Assembly: GCA_900549895.1 (NCBI GenBank)
Contig: URQG01000096.1
Coordinates: 1-7,219 of the forward strand
Origin: an uncultured Lachnobacterium sp.
GTDB taxonomy: Bacteria; Bacillota; Clostridia; Lachnospirales; Lachnospiraceae
DNA length: 7,219 nucleotides
Direction: 5' to 3'
Part shown: piece after piece, positions 6,556 through 7,219 of the stretch
Layout: the number at the start of each line of letters is the position of its first letter
How positions within the stretch are numbered: position 1 is the stretch's first letter
The notes under the pieces: generated by a model
What the model was told of the DNA's origin: nothing
The model's input: the letters and a program-made list of their open reading frames with translations, nothing else
Database searches by the model: none
Made by a program: the position numbers and the translations under genes

Positions 6556-6630
6556 ATGGACAGTTGTGATAGTCATAGTCGAAGTACATATAACGGTGGA
6601 ATAGACTGGGATTATTGTAAGTGTCTGTAG
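6556..6630 (+). CDS. Leader ORF of 24 codons upstream of mgtE, putative regulatory peptide
   Basis: This short ORF has a near-ideal ribosome site, AAGGAGG at 6541-6547, 8 bases before the ATG. The peptide starts MDSCDSHSRS, has NGG at residues 13-15 and ends GIDWDYCKCL. It contains four Asp (2, 5, 17, 19), three Cys (4, 21, 23), one His and one Trp. It has no membrane segment and matches no family I know. Codons 13-15 carry the sequence ACGGTGGA, which is repeated in the downstream terminator arm, so translation could control which RNA hairpin forms. An overlapping 17-codon ORF from the ATG at 6551 is only 3 bases from the ribosome site and is less likely. A role in sensing magnesium or another metal through ribosome behaviour is inference from position and composition. 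Confidence 0.55.
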   Translation: MDSCDSHSRSTYNGGIDWDYCKCL

Positions 6631-6664
6631 ATGCGCCTTTTATCCATATAAGCCGATCCACCGT
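6593..6664 (+). promoter_or_regulatory. Putative antiterminator pairing in the mgtE leader RNA
   Basis: ACGGTGGA (6593-6600), inside the leader ORF, is perfectly complementary to TCCACCGT (6657-6664). This pairing would sequester the 5' arm of the downstream terminator and allow read-through into mgtE. A ribosome moving over about codons 10-18 of the leader ORF would prevent it. The competing pairings are read directly from the sequence; the direction of regulation is inferred. Confidence 0.5.
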
Positions 6665-6719
6665 CAGGGATGTCACAACCGTATGTGTTTGTGTAGCATT
6701 TGGCTACGGTGGATTTTTT
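6656..6719 (+). terminator. Putative regulated (attenuator) terminator before mgtE
   Basis: ATCCACCGT (6656-6664) pairs perfectly with ACGGTGGAT (6706-6714), followed by a T-run at 6714-6719. The 41-base interior can fold further, for example CACAA (6674-6678) with TTGTG (6689-6693). The terminator lies 32 bases upstream of the mgtE start and within the same predicted transcript, which suggests conditional termination. The long interior makes it less canonical than the terminator at 6376-6412. Confidence 0.6.
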
Positions 6720-6751
6720 ATGCCCTTTTTTAGGGAGAATGGAGGCTTATT

Positions 6752-7219
6752 ATGAGAAAAGAAGTATTAAAAGAACCAAAGTTTACAGAAGATATTGTAT
6801 CTATCATCCGAAGCGGTCTTGGAAGAGAACAGCTGATCGAGAAACTGAGTGATTATCACGAGAAGGATATCGCGCAAAGCTTTGCTTTCCTGACAAGGGA
6901 GGAACGAAAGGCGTTATATGATACGCTTGGAGCAGAATGGATATCCAATATCTTTTCTTATATTGAGGAGCCGCAGGCTTATATCGAGGAACTGGGAATT
7001 GACAAGCTGGCGGAAGTCATCAATGAGATGGATTCGGATGATGCGGTAGACCTCTTAGAAGACATTGACGAGAGTGTTAAGGCGAAGCTGCGCCCGATTC
7101 TCGATGAAGATGTCAAGGCAGATATTCAGCTGATTCATTCCTATGATGAGGATGAAATTGGAAGCCTTATAACAACGAATTTTGTCTGTATATCCAAGGA
7201 TTTAAGCATTCGGCAGGCG
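6752..7219 (+). CDS. mgtE: MgtE-family magnesium transporter, 5' part (cut by window end)
   Basis: There are 156 codons open to the window edge. The visible part is the cytoplasmic MgtE N-terminal domain, made of short acidic helical repeats: LSDYHEKDIAQSF, ELGIDKLAEVINEMDSDDAVDLLEDI and VKAKLRPILDEDV. It then reaches the typical domain junction YDEDEIGSLITTNFVCI and the first residues of a CBS domain (DLSIRQA). Full MgtE proteins continue with two CBS domains and five membrane helices that form a Mg2+ channel gated by cytoplasmic Mg2+; those parts are outside the window. GGAGG at 6741-6745 is 6 bases before the ATG. The gene is separated from the tannase operon by a terminator and has its own promoter and leader, so it is probably an unrelated housekeeping gene. 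Confidence 0.88.
   Translation, partial: MRKEVLKEPKFTEDIVSIIRSGLGREQLIEKLSDYHEKDIAQSFAFLTREERKALYDTLGAEWISNIFSYIEEPQAYIEELGIDKLAEVINEMDSDDAVDLLEDIDESVKAKLRPILDEDVKADIQLIHSYDEDEIGSLITTNFVCISKDLSIRQA

Noticed and set aside
6551..6604. Overlapping 17-codon ORF starting at the ATG at 6551
   Set aside because: It is only three bases from AAGGAGG, while the ATG at 6556 has the preferred spacing of eight. Its hydrophobic Val/Ile-rich peptide looks like an out-of-frame reading.
6512..6637. Long-range pairing GGCGCA (6512-6517) with TGCGCC (6632-6637)
   Set aside because: It is only six base pairs, and the left arm lies at the very edge of the predicted transcript, so it may not be fully transcribed.
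6419..6676. Minus-strand ORF of 85 codons opposite the mgtE leader
   Set aside because: It has no ribosome site that I can see and no recognisable domain, and it lies opposite a region whose plus strand has a promoter, leader ORF and terminator.
6515..6752. M-box (ykoK) magnesium riboswitch before mgtE
   Set aside because: I could not find the conserved M-box sequence blocks. The clear features are a leader ORF and competing hairpins. A covariance-model search would settle it.
6364..7219. mgtE as part of the tannin locus, supplying Mg2+ to the UbiD enzyme
   Set aside because: A strong terminator separates them and mgtE has its own promoter and leader. Metal use by UbiD enzymes is not enough to imply a link.
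1..7219. CRISPR arrays, insertion sequences, tRNA or rRNA genes, attachment sites
   Set aside because: No repeated spacer pattern, transposase, tRNA-like cloverleaf or terminal inverted repeats were seen on either strand.

Overview
The window looks like part of a chromosome from a low-to-mid GC anaerobic Firmicute, most likely a gut Clostridia/Lachnospiraceae-type organism. This rests on codon use, strong AGGAGG-type ribosome sites, sigma-A-like promoters and protein relatedness. The species cannot be named from the sequence alone. It holds a compact catabolic locus for galloyl esters (tannins) and gallate, followed by the start of a magnesium transporter gene with a regulated-looking leader.

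Layout. (1) 72-2468, plus strand: a three-gene operon with a UbiD-family hydroxyarene decarboxylase that closely resembles the LpdC gallate decarboxylase, a UbiX/LpdB flavin prenyltransferase, and a small LpdD-like protein. The gaps are 1-2 bases. (2) 2495-3418, minus strand: a LysR-type regulator, convergent with the decarboxylase operon and divergent from the next operon. (3) 3419-3539: a compact divergent control region with two good promoters whose -35 boxes overlap by one base, plus a perfect 7-bp dyad next to the regulator's -10 box. (4) 3540-6363, plus strand: a GPH/MelB-type cation symporter and an intracellular subtype-B tannase, ending in a clear intrinsic terminator. (5) 6413-6751: a long untranslated region with a promoter, an upstream dyad, a 24-codon leader ORF with a strong ribosome site, and mutually exclusive antiterminator and terminator pairings. 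(6) 6752 to the window end: the 5' part of mgtE.

How the genes may work together (inference). The symporter imports a galloyl ester or a related phenolic. The tannase, which has no signal peptide, cleaves it in the cytoplasm to gallate plus an alcohol or sugar. The UbiD enzyme decarboxylates gallate to pyrogallol with the prenylated FMN made by UbiX, assisted by the LpdD-like protein. The LysR protein probably senses gallate or a related phenolic and controls the divergent operon, possibly also the decarboxylase operon. All tannase catalytic and galloyl-binding residues that I recall from the Lactiplantibacillus plantarum enzyme have counterparts here at matching spacings, which makes the substrate assignment fairly firm.

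The most promising undescribed element is the mgtE leader. An 8-base segment inside the short leader ORF is repeated in the terminator's 3' arm, so both can pair with the same 8-base segment. That is the architecture of a translation-coupled attenuator, here placed before a magnesium transporter.
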